A stretch of 64,000 nucleotides of DNA from Proteiniclasticum ruminis (GCF_900115135.1 NZ_FOVK01000001.1:912372-976371); one strand, 5' to 3'; numbered from the stretch's first letter, positions 19,113 to 29,100 are shown. Made by a program: numbers and translations. Notes: generated by a model not told the origin, from the letters alone.

Positions 19113-20261
19113 CTATCTTACAGAAACCTTAACCTTAGCCAGTCCAAGACCTGCAACAAGCTCTTCAGCAGTCGCATATCCAGTTTCAGCTGCAACTTCA
19201 ATGTTTCTAACTGGCACTACAGATCCATCAGCAAGCTTAGCGAATTCTTTATCGTATGCAGCTTTGTCGAACTTTTCGAATCTGTCGAATGCATCAGCCT
19301 TGTCATCTCCGATAACGATGGTTGGAAGACCAACACCGTCATTGGCAGCGTTGAAGTATGTGGTTACTCCACCATAGGTATCCCAGCTGTTTGACTTGTA
19401 GATTGCATCAAGAACAGCAACTACAGATGCAGCAAGTCCCTTGGTAGCAGAAGTGATAACAGTTTCGCTGTCATATCTCTGGTCAACGTCAACACCGATT
19501 ACCTTAGCATCGGATTCAGAAGCTGCGGACATTACAGACTTACCAACTGCTCCACCAGCAGCGAAAATTACTTCGATGCCTTCCTGGTACATGGTCTTAG
19601 CTGTAGCCTTGTTGGTGTCGTTTTCTTCAAAGTTTCCTGTGTAGTGATAGATTGCTTCGATAGCACCATCAGCAAGTCCAAGCTCTGCTGCTGCTGCTTC
19701 AGCTCCCTGAAGGTATCCATAACCGAAAGCCTGTACAGCTGGTACAGCCATACCACCCATGAATCCAAGCTTTGTCATGCCGTCCATTACAGCAGCATAT
19801 CCAGCAAGGAAACCGGACTGTTCTTCAGAGTACATTACAGATGCAACGTTCTTTTCAGTTTTGAAAGTAGCGTAGTCAGCTGTATGAGGTGCTCCATCAA
19901 GAAGGATGAACTTCACTTCTGGGTACTTTGTCTGTGCTTCATAGATTGGCACTTCAAAAAGGAATCCAGGAGTAACGATTACTTTTGCTCCACCAGTTAC
20001 AGCAAGATCGATGGATGCAAGGTATCCAGCATCAGAAGCTTCTTCTGGCTTGTAGTACTTATGAGTGATGTTGTTGGCTTCTGCAAACTCAACTACACCT
20101 TCCCATGAACCCTGGTTGAATGACTTGTCGTCAATATTTCCCTTGTCGGTGATCAGAGCAATTTCGAATCCTGAGCCTTCGCCTTCAGACTTAGATCCGC
20201 AACCAACCATGATCATACCAACCATCAAGATTGACATAACAATTGCAAGCATTTTTTTCAT
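19113..20261 (-). CDS. BMP family substrate-binding lipoprotein (nucleoside-type)
   Basis: 382 residues. A signal peptide (MKKMLAIVMSIL) and lipobox MVGCGS anchor it outside the membrane. IALITDKGNIDDKSFNQGSW is the family's opening motif with the ligand-contact aspartate and phenylalanine, and IEVIFAAGGAVGKSV and VIGVDVDQRYDSETV follow. The start at 20261 has GGAGGG seven bases upstream. It is first in the operon with two permeases and an ATPase. Family members bind nucleosides such as guanosine or inosine. Confidence 0.92.
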   Translation of the reverse strand: MKKMLAIVMSILMVGMIMVGCGSKSEGEGSGFEIALITDKGNIDDKSFNQGSWEGVVEFAEANNITHKYYKPEEASDAGYLASIDLAVTGGAKVIVTPGFLFEVPIYEAQTKYPEVKFILLDGAPHTADYATFKTEKNVASVMYSEEQSGFLAGYAAVMDGMTKLGFMGGMAVPAVQAFGYGYLQGAEAAAAELGLADGAIEAIYHYTGNFEENDTNKATAKTMYQEGIEVIFAAGGAVGKSVMSAASESDAKVIGVDVDQRYDSETVITSATKGLAASVVAVLDAIYKSNSWDTYGGVTTYFNAANDGVGLPTIVIGDDKADAFDRFEKFDKAAYDKEFAKLADGSVVPVRNIEVAAETGYATAEELVAGLGLAKVKVSVR

Positions 20262-20308
20262 TAAAAAACCCTCCAAATAATTCGTTCGACTTTAATGTCG
20301 TTGGTCTT

Positions 20309-20337
20309 ATTATATCTTTTTTACAAAAAAACCACAA
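20309..20337 (-). promoter_or_regulatory. Promoter of the nucleoside importer operon
   Basis: TTGTGG (20337-20332), 17 bases, TATAAT (20314-20309). A small inverted repeat CGAC-ATTAAA-GTCG lies in the leader at about 20287-20300 and could be an operator. Confidence 0.6.
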
Positions 20338-20441
20338 CTATTATCGTCTCTGAAATGCCGTAATGTACGTGTTTTTTTTGAAAACCGCATTTTAATTATG
20401 AACAAATAGTGAATAAACCTATATCGTTTACACTGAAAATT

Positions 20442-20480
20442 AAAGAACCGATTTTCAAACCCATTGAAAACCAGTTCTTT
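20442..20480 (-). terminator. Terminator after trmL
   Basis: AAGAAC-TGGTTTTCA and TGAAAA-CGGTTCTT arms pair with two mismatches, followed by TAATTTTC on the minus strand. Confidence 0.65.
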
Positions 20481-20507
20481 TGGTAATACATTGCCCACTT
20501 TATATAT

Positions 20508-20972
20508 TTATACCATGTTTGGATATTCCATTTGCCTCAATGCTTCATAAGCTACAATAGCTACAGTATTCGACAGATTCAGACTTCTTGTTGTGGTCTC
20601 AATCATAGGTATCCTGAACAGCTGCTCCTGGTTTTCCGACATAATATACTCCGGCAGCCCACTGGACTCTCTTCCAAAAACAATGAAGTCATTATCCTGA
20701 AACTTAACCTCAGAATGAAACTTTTTTCCTTTGGTACTGGAAAAATAAAAGGTAGCATCAGGGTACTTCTCTCTCAATTCTTCATAACTGCCGTAAAGCG
20801 TCACATCAAGTTCCTTCCAGTAGTCCAGCCCTGCTTTTGCTACAGTTTTATCATCAATGTGGAAGCCCATTGGGCCGATAAGATGAAGCTTCGCCCCCGT
20901 AAGTACGCAAGTTCTCCCAATATTCCCCGTATTTTGTGGTATTTCTGGTCTGAATAAAACGATATTGATCAC
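20508..20972 (-). CDS. trmL: tRNA (cytidine/uridine-34 2'-O)-methyltransferase
   Basis: 154 residues, the full length of the single-domain SPOUT methyltransferase TrmL. INIVLFRPEIPQNTGNIGRT is the diagnostic N-terminus, and the C-terminal knot is seen in VFGRESSGLP and RIPMIETTTRSLNLSNTVAI. It methylates the wobble ribose of Leu tRNAs using SAM. It follows the HAD gene with a 4-base gap. Confidence 0.95.
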   Translation of the reverse strand: MINIVLFRPEIPQNTGNIGRTCVLTGAKLHLIGPMGFHIDDKTVAKAGLDYWKELDVTLYGSYEELREKYPDATFYFSSTKGKKFHSEVKFQDNDFIVFGRESSGLPEYIMSENQEQLFRIPMIETTTRSLNLSNTVAIVAYEALRQMEYPNMV

Positions 20973-20976
20973 TTAA

Positions 20977-21810
20977 CTACCCCTCGTTCAATATGAATTT
21001 CTCAATTAATGTGGCAACGCCATCATTCATATTGCTTTCCGTGATATGTTTTACATAAGGGAAAACACTTTCCATGGCATTCCCCATGGCCACAGGCATT
21101 CCAACAACCTGAAGCATAGGCAGATCATTTTCTGAATCTCCCACGGCAATAATCTCTTCTGCATGAATACCCAGCTCTCTTGCTAAAGCCAGCACACCCA
21201 GTCCTTTGTCCGCCTTGTAGGAGGTGAACTCCACATTATCTGCACCGGAGCTTACAACTTTCACTCTCTTGTTTTTCATCACTTCTTCTTTGATGGAAGC
21301 AATCTTATCCATGGAAGGGAACACAATTCCTTTTTGTATGGTATTTCCTGTCTCAGATAAAATATCTTTCAAGGTGAACTCCTCATTGATGTATCGGATA
21401 TGGATCCTCCGATTCTCTGGAAGTGTTTTGCTAAGCCTTTCATAACGGCCGACATAGTCTCTGTACTCCGCCACGTACATGGTTCCATGGTTGTACCAGT
21501 TGATTCTGGTATCGAATTTTTTCAACGTTTCATCTATGCTGAGTATATCTTCAAGAGCCAAGTTCTCTTCGTAATAGATTGTTTCTCTGTCACGGTCACT
21601 GACGTAAGCTCCGTTCGAAGATACAATGGGGTCTGTAAGTCCCAGTTCATCCGAATACTGCAATGCGCTCTGATGCATTCTACCTGTGCTGAGCGCTACC
21701 ACAATCCCCTTTTCTTTAGCTTTTCTTACCGCATCTTTTACCCGTTCTGAAACAGTCAGATCGTCACGGATCAGTGTTCCATCAATATCAATACAAATCA
21801 TTTTATACAT
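20977..21810 (-). CDS. Cof-type HAD-family phosphatase
   Basis: 277 residues. Motif I DIDGTLIRDD with the nucleophile Asp near residue 6, motif II ALSTGR, motif III lysine in SYKADKGLGV and motif IV GDSENDLPML place it in HAD subfamily IIB (Cof/YwpJ). It probably dephosphorylates sugar phosphates or phosphorylated cofactors; the substrate is not predictable. The start at 21810 has AGGAGG seven bases upstream. It is downstream of the transglutaminase gene, probably in the same transcript. Confidence 0.9.
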   Translation of the reverse strand: MYKMICIDIDGTLIRDDLTVSERVKDAVRKAKEKGIVVALSTGRMHQSALQYSDELGLTDPIVSSNGAYVSDRDRETIYYEENLALEDILSIDETLKKFDTRINWYNHGTMYVAEYRDYVGRYERLSKTLPENRRIHIRYINEEFTLKDILSETGNTIQKGIVFPSMDKIASIKEEVMKNKRVKVVSSGADNVEFTSYKADKGLGVLALARELGIHAEEIIAVGDSENDLPMLQVVGMPVAMGNAMESVFPYVKHITESNMNDGVATLIEKFILNEG

Positions 21811-21849
21811 TCTATATCCTCCTGGCCTCATTTCTACTATCATATCATA

Positions 21850-24027
21850 TTACAGAAAATGCTTTTTCATGAAAGCAAAGATTGGACCACGATAATCCTT
21901 CACGATACCGTATACATCTTCATAAAACTCCTGTCTTTGAGTAAACTCACCAGGTTCTCCACTGAACTCTTCTTTATAGACTTCTGAAACAAGTGTCTCC
22001 ATCTGAGTTCGGATCTCCTCATCTTTGATTCTGGCTGCCATCTCCAAATAAGTTTCTCCTGGTTCTTTCCTGTAATAGATGAATGAGAAAAGCTTCAGCA
22101 TTTCTCTGAAATAAGGTTTTAGAGATCCGCTGTTTATCATCCTCTGACGCTTCATCTTCTTATATGCTGCCCTTGACGCAGCCACTAATGAAAGAAGCCC
22201 AATAATAAGAAGGATCACATTTCTTCTGGTCCGCTCTACCTTCTGCTCTTCCAGACTTTGTCCTGGAGTATCCGTACCTTCCTCTTCTTGTGGAACTTCA
22301 GTTTCTGGCGTTTCAGATGGTGTTTCCACCCCTTCTTCACCTTCTGGATTTTCTTCTTCCGGCTCTTCTCCATAAATCAGCTCCCGAGGAGTTCCTGTTG
22401 CATCAAAAATCTGCCAGATATCATTTTCTTCGTCAATGAGCACCTCAGTCCAGGCATGGGCATCACTGTTTCGTATGATATACTCTCCATCGACAACCTC
22501 TTCCGACATTTTGAATCCTTCCACATATCGGGTGGGTACTCCCGCTATCCGAAGCATAACGGTCAGTGCTGTACCAAAATAAACACAGTATCCTTCTTGT
22601 ACTTCAAACAGAAAGTAATCCACGAAATCTGTATTTTCCGGGAGTGCTCCTGGCGTGAGGGTGTAGCTGTAATTCTCTCTAAGATAGTTTGTCAGCACCT
22701 CCGCTTTTTCATAGTTACGCATGGAGTCATCCACAAGGCTGTTCACAAGATCCACCGTTCTTGGTGTCAACGTGCTGTGGATCTGCAGATAAGGACTGTA
22801 CTTCATGTAGAAATCTGAGGCGTGGACATTCTTCGGTAATCTTCTGATATGATCCTCGATAAGATCTTCTCTGAAGTAAGTAATATCATAATTGTTGATG
22901 ACAGTTTTATTGCTTGTGTAGGTGCTTCTTTCATCATTATAGAAGAGAAGTGCCAAGTTATTGGAGAATGCGACTTCTTTTGTATATATGCCGCTGAAAA
23001 GGTTTGATGTCATTTCCACTATGGGTCTGATCTCTATTCTTCTGAGATCCTCATTAACTGTCAACCGCTCATAATACGCTGTTTTTTCTGGAGAGAGGTT
23101 TCCATTGGGCTCATATTCAATCACATCTCTAGCCCAGCGGTCTCCTAAGTATTCAGTCCTCACAGTTCCCCGTAAATAGATAGGCTCCTCACCAAAGGCT
23201 CTCATCACCTCATCTTCACTGATGGTGATGTCCCCTCCGAGAAGTGTTTCTGAGTCATTATACCCCGTCATCGCAATGCCGAAGGGATCTCTGATGCTTG
23301 AGCCCGTAATGCTTCCCTGAGGCACAACCTGACCGTTGAAATAATTGAAAAGTCTATCAGAATAAATTCCCTTTGCTTCCACATCAATAAATGCAGATCC
23401 AATTGTGATGATGAGCGTAAGCACCACAGCTTCGACGAGTCTTCTGTTCCGATTTACCTTAAGCACTTTAGCTTCCTGATCCACAAGAGTTGTTCTGTAG
23501 AAAAGAAGACTGAATGCCCACACAGGAACAAAAAATCTGGCATACTCATAGGTATTGCCATAATAATCTACGATCCATAGAAACAGGAGCAGCCCCATAT
23601 CCAGAATCACCATATTGTATGGAAAAATGTACAAAGTTAAGCTCAGTATCACCGCCCCAGTGAGCATCATGACTTTCAGCACATTAAGAAAGTCGATGAA
23701 CTGAATGCTCAGGCCATCCATGATGGTGGCGTTGATGACTGCGATATCTGAGGGAATCTGCATTAGATCAATAGTTTTCACGGCATGGTAAAGAAAGTAT
23801 GCTGATACTGCACCGAGCAAAAAGAAACCAATCCGGTAATAAAGGTTCTCTCCTTTCAGCATCCCCAAAAAACCCAAAGTCAAGAGAACTGGCAGCAATG
23901 CGAACGCCATAATCTCTGTATGCCTGAATCCTTCAATAAAATATGCACTTTCCATGACCATCCCCATGATGATCATATTAAAAAAAATGATCACCAATGG
24001 AATGACTTTATTTTTTAATTGGCTCAT
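21850..24027 (-). CDS. Membrane transglutaminase-like protein (TgpA type)
   Basis: 725 residues. Six or so membrane segments in residues ~10-210, an extracytoplasmic region, then a transglutaminase core with Cys in EGYCVYFG (~478), His in DAHAW (~523) and Asp in IFDATG (~540). A Glu/Pro/Thr-rich linker and one more membrane segment precede a C-terminal cytoplasmic DUF4129-like tail. It is third in the MoxR-DUF58-TgpA trio, a widespread module thought to act on envelope proteins or substrates delivered by the ATPase. Clear AGGGGA site before the ATG. Confidence 0.9.
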   Translation of the reverse strand: MSQLKNKVIPLVIIFFNMIIMGMVMESAYFIEGFRHTEIMAFALLPVLLTLGFLGMLKGENLYYRIGFFLLGAVSAYFLYHAVKTIDLMQIPSDIAVINATIMDGLSIQFIDFLNVLKVMMLTGAVILSLTLYIFPYNMVILDMGLLLFLWIVDYYGNTYEYARFFVPVWAFSLLFYRTTLVDQEAKVLKVNRNRRLVEAVVLTLIITIGSAFIDVEAKGIYSDRLFNYFNGQVVPQGSITGSSIRDPFGIAMTGYNDSETLLGGDITISEDEVMRAFGEEPIYLRGTVRTEYLGDRWARDVIEYEPNGNLSPEKTAYYERLTVNEDLRRIEIRPIVEMTSNLFSGIYTKEVAFSNNLALLFYNDERSTYTSNKTVINNYDITYFREDLIEDHIRRLPKNVHASDFYMKYSPYLQIHSTLTPRTVDLVNSLVDDSMRNYEKAEVLTNYLRENYSYTLTPGALPENTDFVDYFLFEVQEGYCVYFGTALTVMLRIAGVPTRYVEGFKMSEEVVDGEYIIRNSDAHAWTEVLIDEENDIWQIFDATGTPRELIYGEEPEEENPEGEEGVETPSETPETEVPQEEEGTDTPGQSLEEQKVERTRRNVILLIIGLLSLVAASRAAYKKMKRQRMINSGSLKPYFREMLKLFSFIYYRKEPGETYLEMAARIKDEEIRTQMETLVSEVYKEEFSGEPGEFTQRQEFYEDVYGIVKDYRGPIFAFMKKHFL

Positions 24028-24029
24028 AC

Positions 24030-25133
24030 TTATTCCCCTATATATTTCAGTGTGATTCCTTCATAGTCCGCATCTTTTTTCAGGTCATCCTCCACCGCAA
24101 ACCAAGTGATGGCATTGTATTTATCTTTCAGCTTCAACACCACCTTGGTCAGCAGCGGGCTTCTGTTGCCTGTGAAAAGGATAATGGAAGAAGCACTTTG
24201 AAATAAATCTGTTTTCTCGTTCATAAAGTCCTGCATCGGCTTTTTCCCGGTGGAATCATGATCCACCATATACTCCACCAGAGCCTCATGCTGGCTCATT
24301 CTTCGAAGATCAAACTCTTTCCTTTCTAATCCATTGATCACAACTTTATGTTCCTTCCCTTCCTTCAGAAGAAGAGCTGACACTGCAAGAGCTTCGGCAA
24401 TCAATGCCTCTTCTTTTGCCCCATCCTGATCCAATCTGTAAATCTCTTCACACATATCAATGACAAGGAGGTAATCAATCCCTTTGTTCTGTTCTCCTCG
24501 ACGGACATAAAGCTCTCCATATTTCGCAGAAACCTTCCAGTTGATCCGTTTCAGACTGTCTCCTACATTATATCTTCTCATTTCCCGTATCATATGAGGA
24601 TCTTCCAGATTTGACCTGGAATGTTTGATTCCTTCGCTGCCCACACCAAGTTCAAAGAGAGTTTCCGGAAGCACCCTGGATTTAGGGTATACCCTCACGC
24701 TTTCATTTCTCAGATTTTTTCTGACGGTGAAAATATTGAAAAAATCCCGAATCTCCAGACTCAGATTCTGAAATTCATAGGTTCCTCTCTTGGGGAAATA
24801 GAAATGAAACATGATCTGCGCCCTGTTCCTTGCACTGACGCTCCGGGTCTCTATTTCGGTATATTGGTTGATTGCGGTGACATAAGGGAGAAAAAGCCTT
24901 GAATCGTTGAAAATCTGAAGGTTCAGCTTCCCTGTCTCAAAGACTTCATATCTGTCCTTCATATAGGTCAGTTTACCGGATACTTTTCCTGAGAAAACCG
25001 TAATATAAGCCACCCCTAGAACAAACATGCTGACCATGATGAAATATAGTGACGTGAACACAATCCCACCAATGGTGTAATAAAGCAAGAAAGAAATCAG
25101 AAGACCGATGATAAACCTAAAATCCATCTTCAT
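24030..25133 (-). CDS. DUF58 domain protein
   Basis: 367 residues. Two N-terminal membrane segments (~7-45), a beta-rich region, then the DUF58 hallmark MREMRRYNVGDSLKRINWKVSAK and a vWA-like fold (DYLLVIDMCEEIY). The start lies 3 bases after the moxR stop and the end 3 bases before the transglutaminase gene, so the three are co-transcribed. The molecular role is unknown; it is proposed to work with the MoxR ATPase. Confidence 0.9.
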   Translation of the reverse strand: MKMDFRFIIGLLISFLLYYTIGGIVFTSLYFIMVSMFVLGVAYITVFSGKVSGKLTYMKDRYEVFETGKLNLQIFNDSRLFLPYVTAINQYTEIETRSVSARNRAQIMFHFYFPKRGTYEFQNLSLEIRDFFNIFTVRKNLRNESVRVYPKSRVLPETLFELGVGSEGIKHSRSNLEDPHMIREMRRYNVGDSLKRINWKVSAKYGELYVRRGEQNKGIDYLLVIDMCEEIYRLDQDGAKEEALIAEALAVSALLLKEGKEHKVVINGLERKEFDLRRMSQHEALVEYMVDHDSTGKKPMQDFMNEKTDLFQSASSIILFTGNRSPLLTKVVLKLKDKYNAITWFAVEDDLKKDADYEGITLKYIGE

Positions 25134-25135
25134 GG

Positions 25136-26068
25136 CTATGCATCCATTCTTGGAGGCTCCACAGAGGCGACTATGAGCTGCACAGCTTCATAGGCACTGC
25201 TGCCTTGTCCTCTGGCATAAGATGATAGAATCAGTCTGTGGGCCAGGACCATTCCCGCATTCTCCTTCACATCCTCTGGAATCACATAGTTTCTCCCCTG
25301 CATCAGGGCTGAAGCCTGACTGATTCGCATGAGGGCAATGGACGCTCTGGGACTTGCTCCGAGTGCAAAAAACTTACTTTCTCTTGTTTCTTTGACAATA
25401 TCCACAATATACTTGTAGATGCCTTCCGTAACCTTCACTTCTCTGGTTTTTCGCTGAAGCATCATCACATCTTCTTTGGAAGCCACTGGTCCAATATTTT
25501 CAATGGGAATCTCCTCCCTAGTGTTCCGAAGGATATGCATTTCATCTTGAATGGAAGGATACCCCATTTTGATACGGATCATGAATCTGTCCAGCTGAGC
25601 TTCCGGCAAATTGAAGGTTCCTTCGTACTCGATGGGGTTCTGGGTGGCCATGACAAAAAATGGTCTTTCTAGTAAATAACTCTTGTTCCCTTCAGAAACC
25701 TGAGTTTCCTCCATGACTTCCAAAAGCGCTGCCTGGGTTTTGGGCGACGTACGGTTGATCTCATCAGCCAAGACCACATTTGCAAAAACAGGCCCTTTGC
25801 GGAACTCAAAACTCATCTCTTTCTGATTGTAAATGGATACCCCCAAGATGTCTGAAGGCAGAAGGTCTGGTGTGAACTGGATTCTGGAATAGCTGAGATT
25901 TAAACTCTTGGCCAGAGCCTTCACAAGAGTGGTCTTTCCGATTCCCGGGATATCTTCGATGAGGATATGTCCTCCTGCTAGGATTCCCTTCAGAATATTT
26001 TTTACGACATTATTTTTACCAATGATTACTTTTTCCACATTCTGTTCAATCTTTTTTACATATTCCAT
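25136..26068 (-). CDS. MoxR-family AAA+ ATPase
   Basis: 310 residues. Walker A EDIPGIGKTTLVKALA, Walker B VVLADEINRTSPKTQAALLEVMEE, sensor 1 FFVMATQNPIEYEGT and sensor 2 region GASPRASIAL. Likely a chaperone-like ATPase for its operon partners DUF58 and TgpA. It is the first gene of the run; no clear promoter hexamers were found in 26069-26180. Confidence 0.93.
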   Translation of the reverse strand: MEYVKKIEQNVEKVIIGKNNVVKNILKGILAGGHILIEDIPGIGKTTLVKALAKSLNLSYSRIQFTPDLLPSDILGVSIYNQKEMSFEFRKGPVFANVVLADEINRTSPKTQAALLEVMEETQVSEGNKSYLLERPFFVMATQNPIEYEGTFNLPEAQLDRFMIRIKMGYPSIQDEMHILRNTREEIPIENIGPVASKEDVMMLQRKTREVKVTEGIYKYIVDIVKETRESKFFALGASPRASIALMRISQASALMQGRNYVIPEDVKENAGMVLAHRLILSSYARGQGSSAYEAVQLIVASVEPPRMDA

Positions 26069-26189
26069 TTAGCGATGCTCCTTTATTCCTGAATAATTCA
26101 AGAAAGTTCTTTCAATTTTCTGCTGTCTTATTCATTTTAACATAGGAGTTGTGTGTAAATTATAAATTTATGGTTACAATCACAAATGA

Positions 26190-26225
26190 ATAAGACTTTC
26201 CCTGAAAAAACAAGGAAAGTCTTAT
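26190..26225 (-). terminator. Hairpin after the VanW gene
   Basis: ATAAGACTTTCC / GGAAAGTCTTAT, 12 perfect base pairs around a loop containing six T. Only a weak T run (TCATTTG) follows on the minus strand. Confidence 0.65.
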
Positions 26226-26239
26226 CATTTATTTACTTA

Positions 26240-27739
26240 TTAACCATTGGCTCCTGTTTCTGGTGCTTCTGATCCTGGAGTTTCAGGTGCTGGTGCTGGA
26301 ACTGTTTCTTTAGGTTTTGTTCCCACACGAGTGACTCCGTCTACTTTTCTGTAACTGTCCTGAGAAATCAGTTCAGTCTTCACTACTTTACCGTCTTTGA
26401 TGGTCTGTCTGTAAGTTTTTGAGGTGTAGCCCGTCACTGGCTTCTTTTCCACCACTTCTTCACCAACAAACAGTGTATTATCATCCACTTTTGTCATGGC
26501 AGGTTTCAATACAGATGTAGTTTCACTGAATACTTTATAGCTGTATCCGCCTAAATCCGCCTGATGTCCATAAATGGAAACGCTCAGATTATTGTTGTCT
26601 CCATAGGCCTGGATATACACAGGATTCGGATAATTGTTCGTGAACTTGAGATCAAGATATGGACCATATACGACAGCGTCCATACCTGGTTTCAGATAAG
26701 CAACCGCCATGGAGTGGTTTCTTCTCTGCTCAATCCCCATATTGCTGTGAAGAGCTGCCTGATAGAGGGTGCTGGAAACTTGGCAAAGTCCGCCACCAAC
26801 GCCTTCTTCCACCTTATCTCCCACAAATATACCAGCGTTTCTAAACCCTGCTGCAATGGTGATGGGGCCAATTTCTGCGTTATAGCTGAAAGTCTCCCCT
26901 GGCATTACCACAGTTCCGTTGATTAATGATGCTGCAAAACCAACATTGTGCTTTCTGCCAGCCGCTGATGTGGAGTAATTTGTTGTATATGTGGACAGTC
27001 TTCCATCGATTTTTCTCAGTGCATCTGAGGTCACCTTTGGTTCATCAATCACCAAAGCTGCTTCCACCTTAACTTCTGGCTCGAGCTTCGGCAACACTTC
27101 TTTAAGACTGGCAATGAGCTTCTCTTCCTCCAAAACCATACCGGTCTGATGCTCAGTGACAGCAAATCCATCTCCACTTTTCTTGATGGTTGCATTCTTT
27201 GCATTGACATTGATTTCAGAAGCCACCGTCTTCACATACTCCGTAAGCTTTTCTTCAGAGTATGTATAGGGAACTTTCACTTCTTCCATGGTTTTTGAAT
27301 AGATTCTCTGGAGCTTTTCTGTTTCCTCTAAATCTTTCCCTTCCGAAACTATTTCTTCAGCGATAGACTGTACATCAAGCACTGGATCCAGATCCCCCAG
27401 AGTGAGTTTGAACTCCCGGTCTTTAACAACAACGGTTAAAGTATTGGTTTTAACCGCTTCAAGTATCTTTGTCTCCAGAAGACTTTTCACCTCAGGAAGT
27501 GTCATTCCTGAAAGGTCTTCTCCCATAACAGAAACACCCGGATACACCTTATCCTGCCACTCTGCAATGACTTTTTTATTTTGGGCTTCTTCCATTTTTC
27601 GCGCTGTTTCCACCGCGGATACATGAATCGCCTCCTGTTTCTCCCATTCTTTTTCCAGGGCATAACTTCTGTAAGCCATGGTTCCAGCCCCAGATAATGT
27701 AAGTACAAGTATAATAGCTGCAATTAATTTTTTCTTCAT
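26240..27739 (-). CDS. VanW-domain envelope protein with G5 domain
   Basis: 499 residues from ATG 27739. A membrane anchor (KLIAAIILVLTLSGAG), a lysine/glutamate-rich peptidoglycan-binding-4-like middle, the VanW core with FSYNAEIGPITIAAGF and GGGLCQVSSTLYQAAL, and a C-terminal G5-like domain (TYRQTIKDGKVVKTE) with a Pro/Ala/Glu tail. Likely faces the cell wall. The start is unclear: the best Shine-Dalgarno (GGAGG, inside the frame) lies 19 bases before this ATG. An ATG at 27769 has a weak site, and an ATT codon five bases after GGAGGAAGGG would be ideally placed. Confidence 0.85.
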   Translation of the reverse strand: MKKKLIAAIILVLTLSGAGTMAYRSYALEKEWEKQEAIHVSAVETARKMEEAQNKKVIAEWQDKVYPGVSVMGEDLSGMTLPEVKSLLETKILEAVKTNTLTVVVKDREFKLTLGDLDPVLDVQSIAEEIVSEGKDLEETEKLQRIYSKTMEEVKVPYTYSEEKLTEYVKTVASEINVNAKNATIKKSGDGFAVTEHQTGMVLEEEKLIASLKEVLPKLEPEVKVEAALVIDEPKVTSDALRKIDGRLSTYTTNYSTSAAGRKHNVGFAASLINGTVVMPGETFSYNAEIGPITIAAGFRNAGIFVGDKVEEGVGGGLCQVSSTLYQAALHSNMGIEQRRNHSMAVAYLKPGMDAVVYGPYLDLKFTNNYPNPVYIQAYGDNNNLSVSIYGHQADLGGYSYKVFSETTSVLKPAMTKVDDNTLFVGEEVVEKKPVTGYTSKTYRQTIKDGKVVKTELISQDSYRKVDGVTRVGTKPKETVPAPAPETPGSEAPETGANG

Positions 27740-27985
27740 ATACTGTTGGGTAATCCCTTCCTCCTTCATGCGATTTCATTTGCCTTTCAATTCCAAGTAG
27801 CTTTATTTTACCACAGAATCTGAAAAATACTTCACAAAAAAATTACATTTGTTTGTTAATTTTATGAACAAGTCATTTGCTGCTGACAGTTCTTTCGGCA
27901 GCAGTACAGAAAATGCTCTGGAGTGTTCTATACAGAAAACAGCATTTACGATAGGATAGAGGTAACTAAGCTAGGAGGTATTATT

Positions 27986-29011
27986 ATGGCTTTTGAAACT
28001 ACTGTAAGAGAAACGCTGAAATCATTGATTGAGATTCACAGCCCCACAGGCTACCATGTGGATGTGATGAAGTACATCGAAAACACTCTGAACTCTATGG
28101 AAGTACCCTTCAAGACAACAACAAAGGGCGCTGTCCTGGTTACACTGCCTGGAAAATCCGAAGAAGGCAGGCTTTTTTCCGCCCATGTGGATACACTGGG
28201 TGCCATGGTGAAATCTTTGAAGAACAAGGGCACCTTGGAGTTCACACTCATCGGCGGATATATGTATAATACACTGGAGTCCGAAAACTGCACTGTGATG
28301 ACATCCACCGGAAAGACATACTCAGGCACAATTCAGACCATCAAACCCTCCGTTCACATAGATGGACAGGAAGCAAGATCTCTGGAAAGAAAGCAGGACA
28401 CTATGGAAATTGTCCTGGATGAAAAAGTCTTCAATGCATCCGATGTAAGTGCTCTGGGGATTGAAGTAGGTGATTTTGTTTTTATTGACCCGAAACTTCA
28501 GTTTACAGAAAAAGGCTTCATCAAGTCCCGTTATCTGGATGATAAGGCCAGTGTGGCTGTCCTTCTGGAAGCCATTTCAGCATTGAAGTCCGTTCCACTA
28601 GAAAAAACCATCCACTTCTTCATCTCGAATTATGAAGAAGTGGGACATGGAGCCAAAGCTGCTTTACCAGAGCATCTTACAGAGTTTATTGCTGTGGACA
28701 TGGGTGCCCCTGGAAACAATCAGAACAGCTCTGAGTACAAAGTGAACATCTGTGCAAAGGACAGCTCTGGCCCTTATGATTATGAACTGAGAAGAACCAT
28801 GGAGAGCATCTGTAAAGAGAATCAGATTCCCTACGCTACTGATATTTATCCCTTCTATGGTTCCGACGCCTCCGCTGCTTTAGGATCCGGATATGATATT
28901 CGCGCTGGGCTCATCGGCCCCGGGGTGTTCGCTTCCCATGGTTACGAAAGAACCCATATGGAGTCTTTGAAAGCTACTTATGACCTCATTATTGAACTGG
29001 CAAAAAGATAA
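27986..29011 (+). CDS. M42 family aminopeptidase / cellulase-M type metallopeptidase
   Basis: 341 residues. Metal and catalytic residues are visible in FSAHVDTLGAMV, RYLDDKASVAVL, SNYEEVGHGA, AVDMGAPG and ASHGYERTHMESL, the two-metal M42 pattern. Probably a cytoplasmic tetrahedral aminopeptidase that trims peptides. The start at 27986 has a perfect TAGGAGG site; the frame extends upstream without one. A single plus-strand gene. Confidence 0.92.
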   Translation: MAFETTVRETLKSLIEIHSPTGYHVDVMKYIENTLNSMEVPFKTTTKGAVLVTLPGKSEEGRLFSAHVDTLGAMVKSLKNKGTLEFTLIGGYMYNTLESENCTVMTSTGKTYSGTIQTIKPSVHIDGQEARSLERKQDTMEIVLDEKVFNASDVSALGIEVGDFVFIDPKLQFTEKGFIKSRYLDDKASVAVLLEAISALKSVPLEKTIHFFISNYEEVGHGAKAALPEHLTEFIAVDMGAPGNNQNSSEYKVNICAKDSSGPYDYELRRTMESICKENQIPYATDIYPFYGSDASAALGSGYDIRAGLIGPGVFASHGYERTHMESLKATYDLIIELAKR

Positions 29012-29018
29012 TAAAAGA

Positions 29019-29093
29019 AAAGCATCTAAAGTTTTCACTTTAGATGCTTTGTCTACAGTCTGAAACCTCTCCAGAATGAAGGAGAGGTTTTTT
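29019..29093. terminator. Two terminator hairpins between converging genes
   Basis: AAAGCATCTAAAG / CTTTAGATGCTTT at 29019-29050, then AAACCTCTCC / GGAGAGGTTT with flanking T runs at 29063-29093. The second works in both directions and serves the M42 gene and ddl. Confidence 0.85.
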
Positions 29094-29100
29094 AATTCAT

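Noticed and set aside
20310..20498. 62-codon minus-strand frame between trmL and the BMP gene
   Set aside because: Overlaps the trmL terminator and has no Shine-Dalgarno.
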